Source of the DNA: Caballeronia calidae
GTDB lineage: Bacteria > Pseudomonadota > Gammaproteobacteria > Burkholderiales > Burkholderiaceae
Length of the DNA stretch: 64,000 nt
Assembly: GCF_900044055.2 (NCBI RefSeq)
Contig: NZ_FCOX02000007.1
Span: forward strand, 62,001 to 126,000
Reading direction: 5' to 3'
The translations under genes and the position numbers were made by a program. Within the stretch, counting starts at the first letter, position 1. Each line of letters starts with the position of its first letter. A model generated the notes under the pieces. The model was not told the DNA's origin, ran no database searches, and saw nothing but the letters and a program-made list of their open reading frames with translations. Positions 46,071-55,214 of this stretch are shown here, in pieces.

Positions 46071-46740
46071 GGACACCTTGAAAATGAACTGGCGCGGCTG
46101 TCTTCCCGCAATCGCGCTGATGGCGACATGTTCCGCGACCGCGCATGCCGCCGAAGCGCAGGCGGCAACGCAACCGAAGCCCGCGATCGTCGTGCTGGGC
46201 GATAGTCTGTCGGCCGAATACGGCCTGCCGCGCGATACCGGCTGGGTCAATCTGTTGCGCGATCGGCTGGCAAAGGAGCGTTTCGATTATAGCGTCGCCA
46301 ATTCGAGCATCAGCGGCGACACCACGAGCGGCGGCCGCGCACGCCTGACCGCGGTGCTTGCACGTATCAAGCCCGCGGTCGTGATCGTCGAGCTCGGCGC
46401 GAACGATGCGCTGCGCGGCGTGCCGCTCGCGACGACGGAGACGAATCTGCGCGGCATCGTCGAAGCATCGCAGGCCGCGCATGCGAAGGTTTTACTCATC
46501 GGCATGTACGTTCCGCCCAATTACGGCCCGGACTATACGCAAAAGTTCCACGCGGTCTACGAGCGCATCGCAAAGGACAAGAACGTGCCGCTCGTGCCGT
46601 TCCTGCTTGCGGGCATCGCCGACAAGCCGTCGATGTTCCAGGCGGACCAGATTCATCCGACGGTGCAGGCGCAGCCCTTGCTATTGGATAACGTCTGGCC
46701 AATCTTGAAACCCTTGCTGGGCGCCAGCGCCGCGCATTGA
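46069..46740 (+). CDS. tesA: Periplasmic SGNH-hydrolase: acyl-CoA thioesterase I/protease I/lysophospholipase L1
   Basis: A 223-residue exported GDSL/SGNH esterase. The signal peptide ends near ATAHA. Block I is VVLGDSLSAEYGL, block III is ELGANDALRG and block V carries the catalytic Asp/His in QADQIHPTVQAQP. In E. coli TesA hydrolyses acyl-CoAs, lysophospholipids and esters. The start could be 46069 ([10 protein letters not shown]) or 46084 (MNWRGCLP); neither has a strong ribosome binding site. It diverges from the ABC ATPase gene; with 46069 the two start codons overlap. Confidence 0.92.
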   Translation: MDTLKMNWRGCLPAIALMATCSATAHAAEAQAATQPKPAIVVLGDSLSAEYGLPRDTGWVNLLRDRLAKERFDYSVANSSISGDTTSGGRARLTAVLARIKPAVVIVELGANDALRGVPLATTETNLRGIVEASQAAHAKVLLIGMYVPPNYGPDYTQKFHAVYERIAKDKNVPLVPFLLAGIADKPSMFQADQIHPTVQAQPLLLDNVWPILKPLLGASAAH

Positions 46741-46864
46741 AGACGACGCTGGCCGCGACAGCTTTTTCTATCGACGCGGAACACGGCCAGGATTCAGATA
46801 TCTGAGACTTTCGCGTAACTCTTATAACCCGCTCGTCTTGTGAGCGACCTTACAAGGAGGTCAC

Positions 46865-47206
46865 GTGAAACTTACCCCTCTTCTCGCCCTGACCGTTGCG
46901 TTCTCGGCTTGCGCCGCGCAGCCGCCCGCCGGGGTGCAGCAAGTCGGCACGAGTCAGAAAGCCCCGAAGCTCGTAGCGCAATGCGTCGCCCAGAAATGGG
47001 CCGACAAGTCGCAACAACAAGTCGTGTCGCAGAACACGCTCGCGAACGATCAGGCCGCCGACGTGTACGTTCCCGGCCAGCAGCCGCCGACCGGCGCGGC
47101 GGCGATCATCCGTCCCGCACCGTCGGGTTCGGGTACGTGGGTAGGTTTCCGCGCCTCGGGCGCTGCCGGCAGCCAGGCGACCGGCGACATTCAGGCCTGC
47201 CTGTAA
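46865..47206 (+). CDS. Small predicted lipoprotein of unknown function
   Basis: A 113-residue protein starting at GTG 46865, supported by a strong AAGGAGG five bases upstream. The signal peptide MKLTPLLALTVAFSAC ends in a lipobox-like FSAC. The mature part has VAQCVAQKWADKSQQQVVSQNTL, a central ADVYVPGQQPPTG and a closing GSQATGDIQACL; two further cysteines could form a disulfide. Similar short lipoproteins occur in Burkholderiaceae without an assigned role. A TATAAC box lies about 40 bases upstream. It is followed by a bidirectional terminator shared with ppiD. Confidence 0.82.
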   Translation: MKLTPLLALTVAFSACAAQPPAGVQQVGTSQKAPKLVAQCVAQKWADKSQQQVVSQNTLANDQAADVYVPGQQPPTGAAAIIRPAPSGSGTWVGFRASGAAGSQATGDIQACL

Positions 47207-47254
47207 GCACTGCTCGCATGCCTCAATGCTGCCTGGTGGCTGCATAGCCAAGCA

Positions 47255-47291
47255 AAAAGCCCCGCCTCCTTTCGGAAGCGGGGCTTTTTTG
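47255..47291. terminator. Bidirectional intrinsic terminator between the lipoprotein and ppiD genes
   Basis: A stem AAAAGCCCCGC/GCGGGGCTTTT with a short loop. It has TTTTTT on the plus side and a T-rich tail on the minus side. Confidence 0.85.
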
Positions 47292-47309
47292 TGACGCCAG
47301 CGCGGAAGA

Positions 47310-49232
47310 TCAGTTCGACGACGTCGCCGGCGCCTGACTCAGCTTGACCTTGGAGCGCGCCTTCAATGAGTCGATGTACGCTTCCATTTCCGCTTGCGCA
47401 TAAACTTGCGCGACCTGCTGCTGCGCGCCCGCGAGACGGTCGGCCGCGACCGGCGCCGCTTTCTCGATGCCGTTCACGCGGTAGATCGCATAGCCGTCCG
47501 CGCCGAGGTCCACGCCGACATAGGCCGGCAGCTTCGACGCGTCCGCCTTGAAGATCGCGCTCAGCGCGGCGGGCGGCAAGCCCTGTGCGTCGTTGCGCGA
47601 CACCGTGACGGGCGACGTGAAGCCATCGGTCGACTTCGACTTCTGCAGGTCGGCGAGCTTCGCCTCGCCTTCCTTCTTCGCCGTCGAAGCCGCCATCTCG
47701 GCGATGACCTTCTTGCGCACATCGTCCTTGACCGCGTCGAACGCGGGCACGGTCGAGGCCTTGTAATCGGTCACGCGCGCGGCGATCAGCGTGTTGTTGC
47801 CGACATCCGTGGCCTGCGTGTTGTTGCGGTCCTTCACCGAGTCCGGCGCGAACACGGCCGCGAGAAGCTTCGCATTGTTGAGCGGATTGTCCTGCGGCAG
47901 TTGCGGATTCGGCTTCGGACCGACCGTCGCGGTCTGGATCGCCAGCTTGTACTTGTCCGCCGCCGGCTGAAGCGACTTCGACTTTTCGTAGACGAGATCG
48001 GTGAAGCCCTGCGCGTCGTCGGCAAAACCCTTCGTGCCTTGCTGCGCGGCATAGTCTTTCGCGATCGAGTCCTTCACTTCATCGAACGGCTTCGTGACGG
48101 ACGGCTTCACGTCGGTCGCCTGGATGATGTGATACCCGAAGTCCGATTCGACGATATTGCTCACCTCGCCCTTCTTCAGGCTGAACGCGGCGTCGTCGAA
48201 AGCCTTGCCGCCCGCGATCTGGCCGTGCGCGAAGTAGCCGAGATCACCGCCCTTGCTGGCGGAACCCGGATCGTCCGAACTCTTCTGCGCGATCTGCGCG
48301 AACTGATCCGGATGCGCCTTGACCTGCGCGAGGAGTTCCTCGGCCTTCTGTTTGGCCTTCGCCTTGTCGGCGGCGCTCGCGTCCTTCGGCGCATTAACGA
48401 GGATGTGGCTCGCGCGCACTTCCGCTTCCGTGCGATAGCGCTGGATGTTGTCGTCGTAGTACTTCTTGAGATCGGCGTCGCCCGGCTTCGATGCCGCGGC
48501 GATCGTCGACGGCGACAGCACCAGGTACTGGATCGTGGCCGTCTCGGGCGTCGCGAAGTCCTTGCGGTGCGCTTCGTAATAGGCGCTCAGTTGCGCGTCG
48601 GTCGGCTGGATCTTCGTAAGGTAGTCAGCCGTGCGCAGCGACAGTCCTTGCACCGAGCGCTTCTGTTCGGCGAGCTCGGTCAGGCTCTGCGCGAGCGACT
48701 TCGACGTGAACGACGTCGACTGGATGCTGCCCGGAATCTGCTCGGTCGCGATGGTGTAGCGCATGCGCTCGTCGTATTGCGCGGGCGTCATGCCCTGCAT
48801 TGCGAGCAGTTGCTTGTAGCGTTCGAGGTCGATCGTGCCGTCGGGCTTTTTCAGCGACGAGATCACCGGATCCGACAGCAATGCGCGGCGCACGGCGTCG
48901 TCCGATGCGGTCAGATGCAGGCGCTGCGTTTCGTCGGCCATTGCGCGCTGCTGCACGAGGCTGTCGACCATTGCGGCGCGCGTCTCGGGCGTGTCGAACA
49001 TCTTGGCGTCGAACTGTGAACCGAGCATCGAGCGGGCACGGTCCACTTGCTGCCTGAAGGCGCTGTCGAATTCGGCGCGCGTGATCTTGTGACCATTCAC
49101 GCTGGCGACGTAAGAACTCTCGTCGAAGTAATTGCTGAAACCCTGAATCCCGACCATGCCCAGTCCGGGCACGATGATCAGGATCAGCAAGGCCATCATC
49201 AGGCGCTGGTGATTTCGGAAGAAGTCGAGCAT
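47310..49232 (-). CDS. ppiD: Periplasmic membrane-anchored chaperone/PPIase PpiD (SurA-N domain)
   Basis: A 640-residue inner-membrane chaperone. One N-terminal membrane segment covers about residues 12-31 (LMMALLILIIVPGLGMVGI). A SurA_N-like region follows (VNGHKITRAEFDSAFRQQ). The parvulin domain is at about 265-365 (VRASHILVNAP, SDDPGSASKGGDLGYF, SDFGYHIIQATDV), then a long C-terminal region. It works near the Sec exit. The ATG at 49232 has only a weak ribosome binding site. It follows the tRNA pair in the conserved lon-hupB-ppiD order of proteobacteria. Confidence 0.94.
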   Translation of the reverse strand: MLDFFRNHQRLMMALLILIIVPGLGMVGIQGFSNYFDESSYVASVNGHKITRAEFDSAFRQQVDRARSMLGSQFDAKMFDTPETRAAMVDSLVQQRAMADETQRLHLTASDDAVRRALLSDPVISSLKKPDGTIDLERYKQLLAMQGMTPAQYDERMRYTIATEQIPGSIQSTSFTSKSLAQSLTELAEQKRSVQGLSLRTADYLTKIQPTDAQLSAYYEAHRKDFATPETATIQYLVLSPSTIAAASKPGDADLKKYYDDNIQRYRTEAEVRASHILVNAPKDASAADKAKAKQKAEELLAQVKAHPDQFAQIAQKSSDDPGSASKGGDLGYFAHGQIAGGKAFDDAAFSLKKGEVSNIVESDFGYHIIQATDVKPSVTKPFDEVKDSIAKDYAAQQGTKGFADDAQGFTDLVYEKSKSLQPAADKYKLAIQTATVGPKPNPQLPQDNPLNNAKLLAAVFAPDSVKDRNNTQATDVGNNTLIAARVTDYKASTVPAFDAVKDDVRKKVIAEMAASTAKKEGEAKLADLQKSKSTDGFTSPVTVSRNDAQGLPPAALSAIFKADASKLPAYVGVDLGADGYAIYRVNGIEKAAPVAADRLAGAQQQVAQVYAQAEMEAYIDSLKARSKVKLSQAPATSSN

Positions 49233-49517
49233 GCGTAGCGCTGCGTTGTCAGAACAAAACGCTCGATATTACAACAGTGGCGGAGGAAAAGGCGAAAGGC
49301 GGCGGGCGAATGGTTTTTCGGGAAGTGTCGATGTGCGGGGCGCACTCTTCCGGACGATACAAATTGCTCTATAGATCAAGCATTTAGTCTTGAATTGATT
49401 CAATTTGCGCAACGCATGTGGCACGCGCGTCATGCTTCGGCGCAACGCAAGTCACGACGCATCGGCCGCCATTGTTTAGCACTCTTGATCGAAAGGCCAA
49501 AGCATGCCGCAAAACAA
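49233..49517. other. Intergenic region between ppiD and the tRNA terminator
   Basis: About 285 bases with no gene seen. It holds the ppiD leader with a TAATAT box on the minus strand near 49274 and an AT-richer stretch at 49370-49410 that may be a promoter. Confidence 0.45.
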
Positions 49518-49552
49518 AAAAGTCCCGTGAGCCATGCGGCTGACGGGACTTT
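49518..49552 (-). terminator. Intrinsic terminator of the tRNA-Val/tRNA-Asp transcript
   Basis: A stem AAAGTCCCGT/ACGGGACTTT, extended inside by AGCC/GGCT. On the minus strand it is followed by TTTTTGTTTTG. It starts 12 bases after the tRNA-Asp 3' end. Confidence 0.88.
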
Positions 49553-49564
49553 CCTGTTTGATTC

Positions 49565-49641
49565 TGGCGGAGCGGACGGGACTCGAACCCGCGACCCCCG
49601 GCGTGACAGGCCGGTATTCTAACCAACTGAACTACCGCTCC
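49565..49641 (-). tRNA. tRNA-Asp (GTC)
   Basis: A 77-base cloverleaf with acceptor GGAGCGG/CCGCTCC, discriminator G and an encoded CCA. The anticodon loop CTGTCAC gives GTC. The T loop is TTCGAGT. It follows tRNA-Val by 26 bases on the same strand. Confidence 0.97.
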
Positions 49642-49667
49642 TGGGTAGCGCGCAATGAATTGAGACC

Positions 49668-49743
49668 TGGTGGGTGCTGAGAGGCTCGAACTCCCGACCT
49701 ACGCCTTGTAAGGGCGCCGCTCTACCAACTGAGCTAAGCACCC
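49668..49743 (-). tRNA. tRNA-Val (TAC)
   Basis: A 76-base cloverleaf with acceptor GGGTGCT/AGCACCC, an encoded CCA, anticodon loop CTTACAA (TAC) and T loop TTCGAGC. It begins 77 bases after the hupB stop, probably on the same transcript. Confidence 0.97.
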
Positions 49744-49820
49744 GGTCCGCAAATTCACTCGGTTTGCGCTGCGCTGAATTGAAGGCTTCGTTTTGTGAAG
49801 CGCTGCATCCAGCGAGTCCG

Positions 49821-50093
49821 CTAGTTTAGCGCATCCTTCAGCGCTTTGCCAGGGCGAAATTTCGGGACTTTCGCGGCCTCGATCTTGATCGCATCGCCGG
49901 TGCGCGGATTGCGGCCCGTGCGCGCGATGCGCTTGCCCACGGCAAAGGTGCCGAAGCCGACGAGCGTCACCGTGTCGCCCTTCTTCAGCGTCGCCTGCAC
50001 GCCGCCGATGACCGCATCGAGCGCGCGCCCGGCGGCTGCCTTGGAGATATCGGCTTGCTGCGCGATATGGTCGATCAGTTCCGTCTTGTTCAT
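49821..50093 (-). CDS. hupB: HU-type DNA-binding protein
   Basis: A 90-residue nucleoid protein. The N-terminal helices [20 protein letters not shown] lead to the DNA-contact motif [18 protein letters not shown] near 46-63. It bends and compacts DNA as a dimer. Length is exactly typical. The ATG follows GGGGA. A strong promoter lies at 50184-50212. The position between lon and ppiD is the same as for hupB in E. coli, which supports the symbol. The two tRNA genes lie just downstream. Confidence 0.96.
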   Translation of the reverse strand: MNKTELIDHIAQQADISKAAAGRALDAVIGGVQATLKKGDTVTLVGFGTFAVGKRIARTGRNPRTGDAIKIEAAKVPKFRPGKALKDALN

Positions 50094-50183
50094 TGTGTTC
50101 CCCGAATCTGTGATGGCACGTTGTAATCGATCTGGTTCTGCATCGAAGCGAATGGCATGTCGATGTTGTTTGATGCGGCGCTC

Positions 50184-50212
50184 ATTTAACGTAGCCGAAA
50201 CAGACGTGTCAA
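50184..50212 (-). promoter_or_regulatory. Sigma-70 promoter of hupB (and probably the tRNA pair)
   Basis: On the minus strand a perfect TTGACA (50212-50207), a 17-base spacer and TTAAAT (50189-50184). The predicted leader is about 85 bases. Confidence 0.65.
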
Positions 50213-50287
50213 CGGGGGTTCAGCCTGATCCGGCGCGGTTTGCGGGGCGATTAGAAGACCTCTTCGAAAACGCGATGCGGAAAAAGA

Positions 50288-50318
50288 AAAACCCGCGGGG
50301 GATGAACCCGCGGGTTTT
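50288..50318 (-). terminator. Intrinsic terminator of lon
   Basis: A perfect stem AAAACCCGCGGG/CCCGCGGGTTTT with a seven-base loop. On the minus strand it is followed by TTTTTCTTTTT. It lies about 50 bases after the lon stop. Confidence 0.9.
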
Positions 50319-50365
50319 AGCTTCACTCACAAAGCACGGCGATGAACCGCGCCTCCGATGCGCTT

Positions 50366-52789
50366 TTAGTGCTTCACGAAGTCGCCCGAAGCCGGCGCGT
50401 CCTTCTGCGCTTCCGCACCGACCGGCGTCGCCTTTGCCTCGTCTTCAGGCAACGACTCCGGCGCACGTTCGAGCGCCAACTCCAGCACGCGATCGATCCA
50501 GCGAACCGGCACGATCTCGATGGCGTTCTTCACGTTGTCGGGGATGTCCGCGAGATCCTTCGTGTTTTCCTCGGGGATCAGCACGAGCTTGATGCCGCCG
50601 CGATGCGCCGCCAGCAGCTTCTCCTTCAACCCGCCGATCGGCAGCACTTCGCCGCGCAGCGTGATTTCGCCCGTCATCGCGACATCCGCGCGAACCGGAA
50701 TGCCCGTCAGCACCGACACCAGCGCCGTGGTCATCGCGATACCGGCGGACGGACCGTCCTTCGGCGTCGCGCCTTCCGGCACGTGGATGTGAATGTCCTT
50801 CTTCTCGAAGGACTCATCCGTGATGCCGAGACGCCGCGAGCGCGAACGCACCACCGAGCGCGCCGCTTCGACGGATTCCTTCATCACGTCGCCGAGCGAA
50901 CCCGTGCGGATCACGCCGCCCTTGCCGGGCATCACCGCCGCTTCGATCGTCAGCAGATCGCCGCCGACTTCCGTCCACGCGAGACCCGTGACCTGGCCGA
51001 TCTGGTTTTCCTTCGCGGCCAGACCGAAGTCGTACTTGCGCACGCCGAGGAAGGTGTCGAGGTTCGAACCGTCGACCTTCACGGCACCTTCGGCCTTCTT
51101 CAGCAGCAGCATCTTCACGACCTTGCGGCAGATCTTCGAGATTTCACGCTCGAGCGAGCGCACGCCCGCTTCACGCGTGTAGTAGCGAATGATGTCGCGG
51201 ATGGCTTGTTCCGTGACTTCGATCTCGCCGTCCTTCAGGCCGTTGTTGCGCTTCTGCTTCGGCAGCAGGTAACGCTGCGCGATGCTGACCTTCTCGTCTT
51301 CCGTGTAACCCGACAGGCGGATGACTTCCATCCGGTCGAGCAGCGGCGGCGGGATGTTCAGCGAGTTCGACGTCGCAACGAACATCACGTCCGACAGATC
51401 GAAATCCACTTCGATGTAGTGGTCCGCGAACGTGTGGTTCTGTTCCGGATCGAGCACTTCGAGCAGCGCCGAAGCAGGATCGCCGCGGAAATCCATGCCC
51501 ATCTTGTCGACTTCGTCGAGCAGGAAGAGCGGATTGCGCACACCGACCTTGGCGAGGCTCTGCAGGATCTTGCCGGGCATCGAACCGATATACGTGCGAC
51601 GGTGGCCGCGAATCTCGGACTCGTCATGCACGCCGCCGAGCGCCATGCGCACGAACTTGCGGTTCGTCGCGCGCGCGATCGACTGACCGAGCGACGTCTT
51701 GCCGACGCCCGGAGGCCCGACGAGACACAGAATCGGCGCCTTCACTTTCTCGACGCGCTGCTGAACCGCGAGATATTCGAGAATGCGTTCCTTGACCTTT
51801 TCGAGGCCGAAGTGGTCTTCGTCGAGCACGCGCTCGGCGTTCGAGAGGTCGTTGTTGACCTTGCTCTTCTTGCGCCACGGCAAGCCGATCAGCGTGTCAA
51901 TGTAATTGCGCACGACGGTCGCTTCGGCGGACATCGGCGACATGAGCTTCAGCTTCTTGAGCTCGGCGTCGGCCTTCTTCTTGGCTTCCTTCGGCATGCG
52001 CGCGGCGGTGATGCGCTTCTCGAGTTCTTCGAGATCCGCACCCTCTTCGCCTTCGCCCAGTTCCTTCTGGATGGCCTTGACCTGTTCGTTCAGGTAGTAC
52101 TCGCGCTGGCTCTTTTCCATCTGGCGCTTCACGCGGCCGCGGATGCGCTTCTCGACCTGAAGGATGTCGATTTCGGCTTCGAGCTGGGCGAGCAGGTGCT
52201 CCAGACGCTCGATGACAGGGAACATCTCGAGGATGTGCTGCTTCTGATCGAGCTTGAGCGGCAAGTGCGCGGCGATGGTGTCCGCAAGACGACCCGCCTC
52301 GTCGATGCCCGACAGCGACGTCAGGATCTCCGGCGGAATCTTCTTGTTAAGCTTCACGTACTGATCGAACTGCGAGACGATCGCGCGGCGCAGCGCTTCG
52401 GTTTCCGCGCTGTCGGCGTGATCGGGCTCGAGCGGCATTACGTCGCACGAGAATTGCGTTTCCTGCTCTTCGATCGACAGCGTTTTCGCGCGCTGCAAGC
52501 CTTCGACGAGCACCTTCACGGTGCCGTCAGGCAGCTTCAGCATTTGCAGGATGTTGGCGACACATCCCACTTCGTACATGTCCTTTTCGGTCGGCTCGTC
52601 TTTCGCCGCCGTTTTCTGGGCGACGAGCATGATGTGCTTGCCGCCTTCCATCGCGGCTTCGAGGGCCTTGATCGACTTGGGCCGCCCGACGAAGAGCGGA
52701 ATCACCATATGCGGGAAAACGACTACGTCGCGCAGCGGGAGCAGCGGCAGCGTAATGCGTTCCTGCGGGAGGAGTTGGGTTCCTGACAT
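50366..52789 (-). CDS. lon: ATP-dependent protease La (Lon)
   Basis: An 807-residue AAA+ serine protease of the LonA type. The substrate-binding N-terminal domain covers about 1-310. The AAA+ part has Walker [10 protein letters not shown] near 358-366 and Walker B in [10 protein letters not shown]. The protease part has the catalytic serine in [11 protein letters not shown] near 680 and the lysine in [10 protein letters not shown] near 723. It degrades misfolded and regulatory proteins. The ATG has GGGGA upstream. The C-terminal tail is Glu/Ala-rich and variable. A sigma-70-like promoter is seen at 52854-52882; no clear heat-shock promoter was recognised. Confidence 0.97.
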   Translation of the reverse strand: MSGTQLLPQERITLPLLPLRDVVVFPHMVIPLFVGRPKSIKALEAAMEGGKHIMLVAQKTAAKDEPTEKDMYEVGCVANILQMLKLPDGTVKVLVEGLQRAKTLSIEEQETQFSCDVMPLEPDHADSAETEALRRAIVSQFDQYVKLNKKIPPEILTSLSGIDEAGRLADTIAAHLPLKLDQKQHILEMFPVIERLEHLLAQLEAEIDILQVEKRIRGRVKRQMEKSQREYYLNEQVKAIQKELGEGEEGADLEELEKRITAARMPKEAKKKADAELKKLKLMSPMSAEATVVRNYIDTLIGLPWRKKSKVNNDLSNAERVLDEDHFGLEKVKERILEYLAVQQRVEKVKAPILCLVGPPGVGKTSLGQSIARATNRKFVRMALGGVHDESEIRGHRRTYIGSMPGKILQSLAKVGVRNPLFLLDEVDKMGMDFRGDPASALLEVLDPEQNHTFADHYIEVDFDLSDVMFVATSNSLNIPPPLLDRMEVIRLSGYTEDEKVSIAQRYLLPKQKRNNGLKDGEIEVTEQAIRDIIRYYTREAGVRSLEREISKICRKVVKMLLLKKAEGAVKVDGSNLDTFLGVRKYDFGLAAKENQIGQVTGLAWTEVGGDLLTIEAAVMPGKGGVIRTGSLGDVMKESVEAARSVVRSRSRRLGITDESFEKKDIHIHVPEGATPKDGPSAGIAMTTALVSVLTGIPVRADVAMTGEITLRGEVLPIGGLKEKLLAAHRGGIKLVLIPEENTKDLADIPDNVKNAIEIVPVRWIDRVLELALERAPESLPEDEAKATPVGAEAQKDAPASGDFVKH

Positions 52790-52853
52790 TTCATTTCCCC
52801 ATGAGTGGAATCAGTTCAATCGTAAGTAAGGCCGTTCAGAGCTATTGCAAGCC

Positions 52854-52882
52854 TTTATCGGAAGGGAAAAGTCGTTAGTCAA
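52854..52882 (-). promoter_or_regulatory. Sigma-70-type promoter of lon
   Basis: On the minus strand TTGACT (52882-52877), a 17-base spacer and GATAAA (52859-52854). It gives a leader of about 60 bases and separates lon from the clpP-clpX unit. Confidence 0.55.
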
Positions 52883-52924
52883 AGATCGCGTCAGTAACGT
52901 CCACAAGATAAACCGACAAAAATA

Positions 52925-52956
52925 AAAGGCCGTTCACGTCGCCATGAATGGCCTTT
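52925..52956 (-). terminator. Intrinsic terminator of clpX
   Basis: A stem AAAGGCCATTCA/TGAACGGCCTTT with one mismatch and an eight-base loop. On the minus strand the tail is TTTTATTTTTG. It begins 20 bases after the clpX stop. Confidence 0.8.
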
Positions 52957-52975
52957 CGCCGACACACAGCCTGCT

Positions 52976-54247
52976 TCAGTTCGATCCTGCTACTTTCGGT
53001 GCGTCTTCGTAGATGAGCAGCGGCTTGCCGTCGCCGTCGATCGTGTTGTCGTCGACGATCACCTTCGAAACGCCCTTCATGGTCGGCAGTTCGTACATCA
53101 CGTCAAGCAACGCCTGTTCCAGAATCGAACGCAGGCCGCGCGCGCCGGTCTTGCGGCGAATCGCTTTCTGCGCGATGGCCTGCAGCGCGGCCGGACGAAT
53201 TTCCAATTCCACGCGCTCCATGGCGAAGAGCTTGTGATACTGCTTCACGAGCGCGTTCTTCGGCTCGATCAGAATCTTCACGAGCGCGGCTTCGTCCAGC
53301 TTGCCGAGCGTCGCCACGACGGGCAGACGGCCGATCAGTTCCGGAATCAGACCGAACTTGATCAGATCTTCCGGCTCGACTTCGCGCAGCACTTCGCCCG
53401 CATCGCGGTCCTGCTTGCTCTTCACGCTCGCGCCGAAACCGATACCAGTTTTCTCGGTGCGATCGGTGATGACTTTTTCCAGCCCGTCGAACGCGCCGCC
53501 GCAGACGAACAGGATGTTGGTCGTGTCGACCTGGATGAAGTCCTGATTCGGATGCTTGCGCCCGCCTTGCGGCGGCACCGACGCCATCGTGCCTTCGATC
53601 AGCTTGAGCAATGCCTGCTGCACGCCCTCGCCCGACACGTCGCGCGTGATGGACGGGTTGTCCGACTTGCGGCTGATCTTGTCGATTTCGTCGATATAAA
53701 CGATTCCGCGCTGCGCCTTGTCGACTTCGTAGTTGCAGTTCTGCAGCAGCTTCTGAATGATGTTCTCGACGTCCTCGCCGACGTAACCGGCTTCGGTCAG
53801 CGTCGTTGCGTCCGCGATCACGAACGGCACGTTCAGCATGCGTGCGAGCGTCTGCGCGAGCAGCGTCTTGCCCGAGCCGGTCGGCCCGATCAAGAGAATG
53901 TTGCTCTTCGACAGCTCGATGTCGTCCTTCTTGTCGAGATGCTTGAGCCGCTTGTAATGGTTGTACACGGCCACCGCGAGAATTTTCTTCGCGCGTTCCT
54001 GGCCGATCACGTACTGATTGAGGATATCGCTGATTTCCTGCGGGCTCGGCAGGTCGGACTTGGTCAGCCCGGCCTCTTCCGCCGCGCCGGCTGCTTCGTC
54101 GCGAATGATCTCGTTGCACAGGTCGATACATTCATCGCAGATGAACACCGACGGCCCAGCGATGAGTTTTTTCACCTCATGCTGGCTTTTGCCGCAGAAC
54201 GAGCAATACAGCAGCTTTTCGCTGCTGGAACCTTTTTTGTCCGCCAT
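52976..54247 (-). CDS. clpX: ClpX ATPase, specificity subunit of ClpXP
   Basis: A 423-residue AAA+ unfoldase that feeds substrates to ClpP. The N-terminal zinc-binding domain has [10 protein letters not shown] and CDECIDLC (residues 15-43). Walker A GPTGSGKT is near 120, Walker [10 protein letters not shown] near 183, and the sensor region follows. A pore loop GYVGEDVE and the ClpP-contact IGFG loop ([10 protein letters not shown]) are present. The ATG has GGAGG 12 bases upstream. It follows clpP by 174 bases on the same strand and ends at a terminator. Confidence 0.97.
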   Translation of the reverse strand: MADKKGSSSEKLLYCSFCGKSQHEVKKLIAGPSVFICDECIDLCNEIIRDEAAGAAEEAGLTKSDLPSPQEISDILNQYVIGQERAKKILAVAVYNHYKRLKHLDKKDDIELSKSNILLIGPTGSGKTLLAQTLARMLNVPFVIADATTLTEAGYVGEDVENIIQKLLQNCNYEVDKAQRGIVYIDEIDKISRKSDNPSITRDVSGEGVQQALLKLIEGTMASVPPQGGRKHPNQDFIQVDTTNILFVCGGAFDGLEKVITDRTEKTGIGFGASVKSKQDRDAGEVLREVEPEDLIKFGLIPELIGRLPVVATLGKLDEAALVKILIEPKNALVKQYHKLFAMERVELEIRPAALQAIAQKAIRRKTGARGLRSILEQALLDVMYELPTMKGVSKVIVDDNTIDGDGKPLLIYEDAPKVAGSN

Positions 54248-54421
54248 AAATGTGTAAGCCTCCGGACACTCTTGTTACATGATACGCCCTTCAATTCGCC
54301 CACGCAGATTCACACCCGCGAGGACGAACGAAGCGCGTTTTGGCGTTGGGCCGCATGCGCGACTTCGCACTCTTGGCCGGTTTCGTCTCCGATCACCGGC
54401 GCGGCGCCGCTCCGGACGCCT

Positions 54422-55075
54422 TCAGGGACGTTTGTGAAGCACCTGGTCGACGAGGCCGTAAGCCTGCGCGTCGTCGCCCGACATGAAGTTGTCGCGATCC
54501 GTGTCGCGCGCGATGCGCTCGACCGGCTGACCCGTATGATGCGACAGCAACTGATTCAAACGCTCCTTCAGGTACAGGATTTCCCGCGCCTGGATCTCGA
54601 TATCCGATGCCTGACCGCGTGCGCCGCCGAGCGGCTGGTGGATCATCACGCGCGCGTTCGGCAGCGCGACGCGCTTGCCCTTCGCGCCCGCCGCCAGCAG
54701 GAACGCGCCCATGCTTGCGGCGAGACCCATGCACAGCGTCGAAACGTCCGGCTTCACGAACTGCATCGTGTCGTAGATCGCCATGCCGGCCGAGACCGAA
54801 CCGCCCGGGCTGTTGATGTACAGGCTGATGTCCTTGTCCGGGTTCTCGCTTTCGAGGAACAACAACTGCGCGACGACGAGATTCGCCGACTGGTCGTTCA
54901 CTTCGCCGACGAGAAACACCACGCGCTCCTTGAGGAGGCGCGAGTAAATGTCATAGGCACGCTCGCCGCGGCCGCTCGTTTCCACGACCATCGGAACGAG
55001 GCCGAGCGCCTGGGCTTCGAAATCCCGCGGTGCGTGGGACGCCAACGTGTCGAGCAATTCAGCGCGAAAGGTCAT
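54422..55075 (-). CDS. clpP: ATP-dependent Clp protease proteolytic subunit
   Basis: A 217-residue serine peptidase forming the tetradecameric chamber. The catalytic serine is in [14 protein letters not shown] near residue 115, the histidine in [12 protein letters not shown] near 140, and the aspartate in [10 protein letters not shown] near 189. The ATG follows AAGGA by seven bases. It is between tig and clpX, the standard order, separated from tig by a terminator, so it needs its own promoter in 55076-55158, which I could not pin down. Confidence 0.97.
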   Translation of the reverse strand: MTFRAELLDTLASHAPRDFEAQALGLVPMVVETSGRGERAYDIYSRLLKERVVFLVGEVNDQSANLVVAQLLFLESENPDKDISLYINSPGGSVSAGMAIYDTMQFVKPDVSTLCMGLAASMGAFLLAAGAKGKRVALPNARVMIHQPLGGARGQASDIEIQAREILYLKERLNQLLSHHTGQPVERIARDTDRDNFMSGDDAQAYGLVDQVLHKRP

Positions 55076-55158
55076 GCAATTTCCTTGTTCGGAATAGGGA
55101 TACTGAACGACAAAGGAACATCCACTAAAACGGCATGCAAACGCCCAAACTTTAATGC

Positions 55159-55200
55159 AAAAAAGGCGTGCGAGCCGTCAGTCCGACGACTCCGCACGCC
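55159..55200 (-). terminator. Intrinsic terminator of tig
   Basis: A stem GGCGTGCG/CGCACGCC with a partly paired interior. On the minus strand it is followed by TTTTTT. It starts 14 bases after the tig stop. Confidence 0.82.
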
Positions 55201-55214
55201 CCTTGCCTGACGCG

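Noticed and set aside
50342..52786. Long plus-strand open frame opposite lon, and similar mirror frames opposite the fadJ-like gene and the TonB receptor.
   Set aside because: Low-complexity Arg/His composition without domains or ribosome binding sites; the minus-strand genes have clear family motifs.
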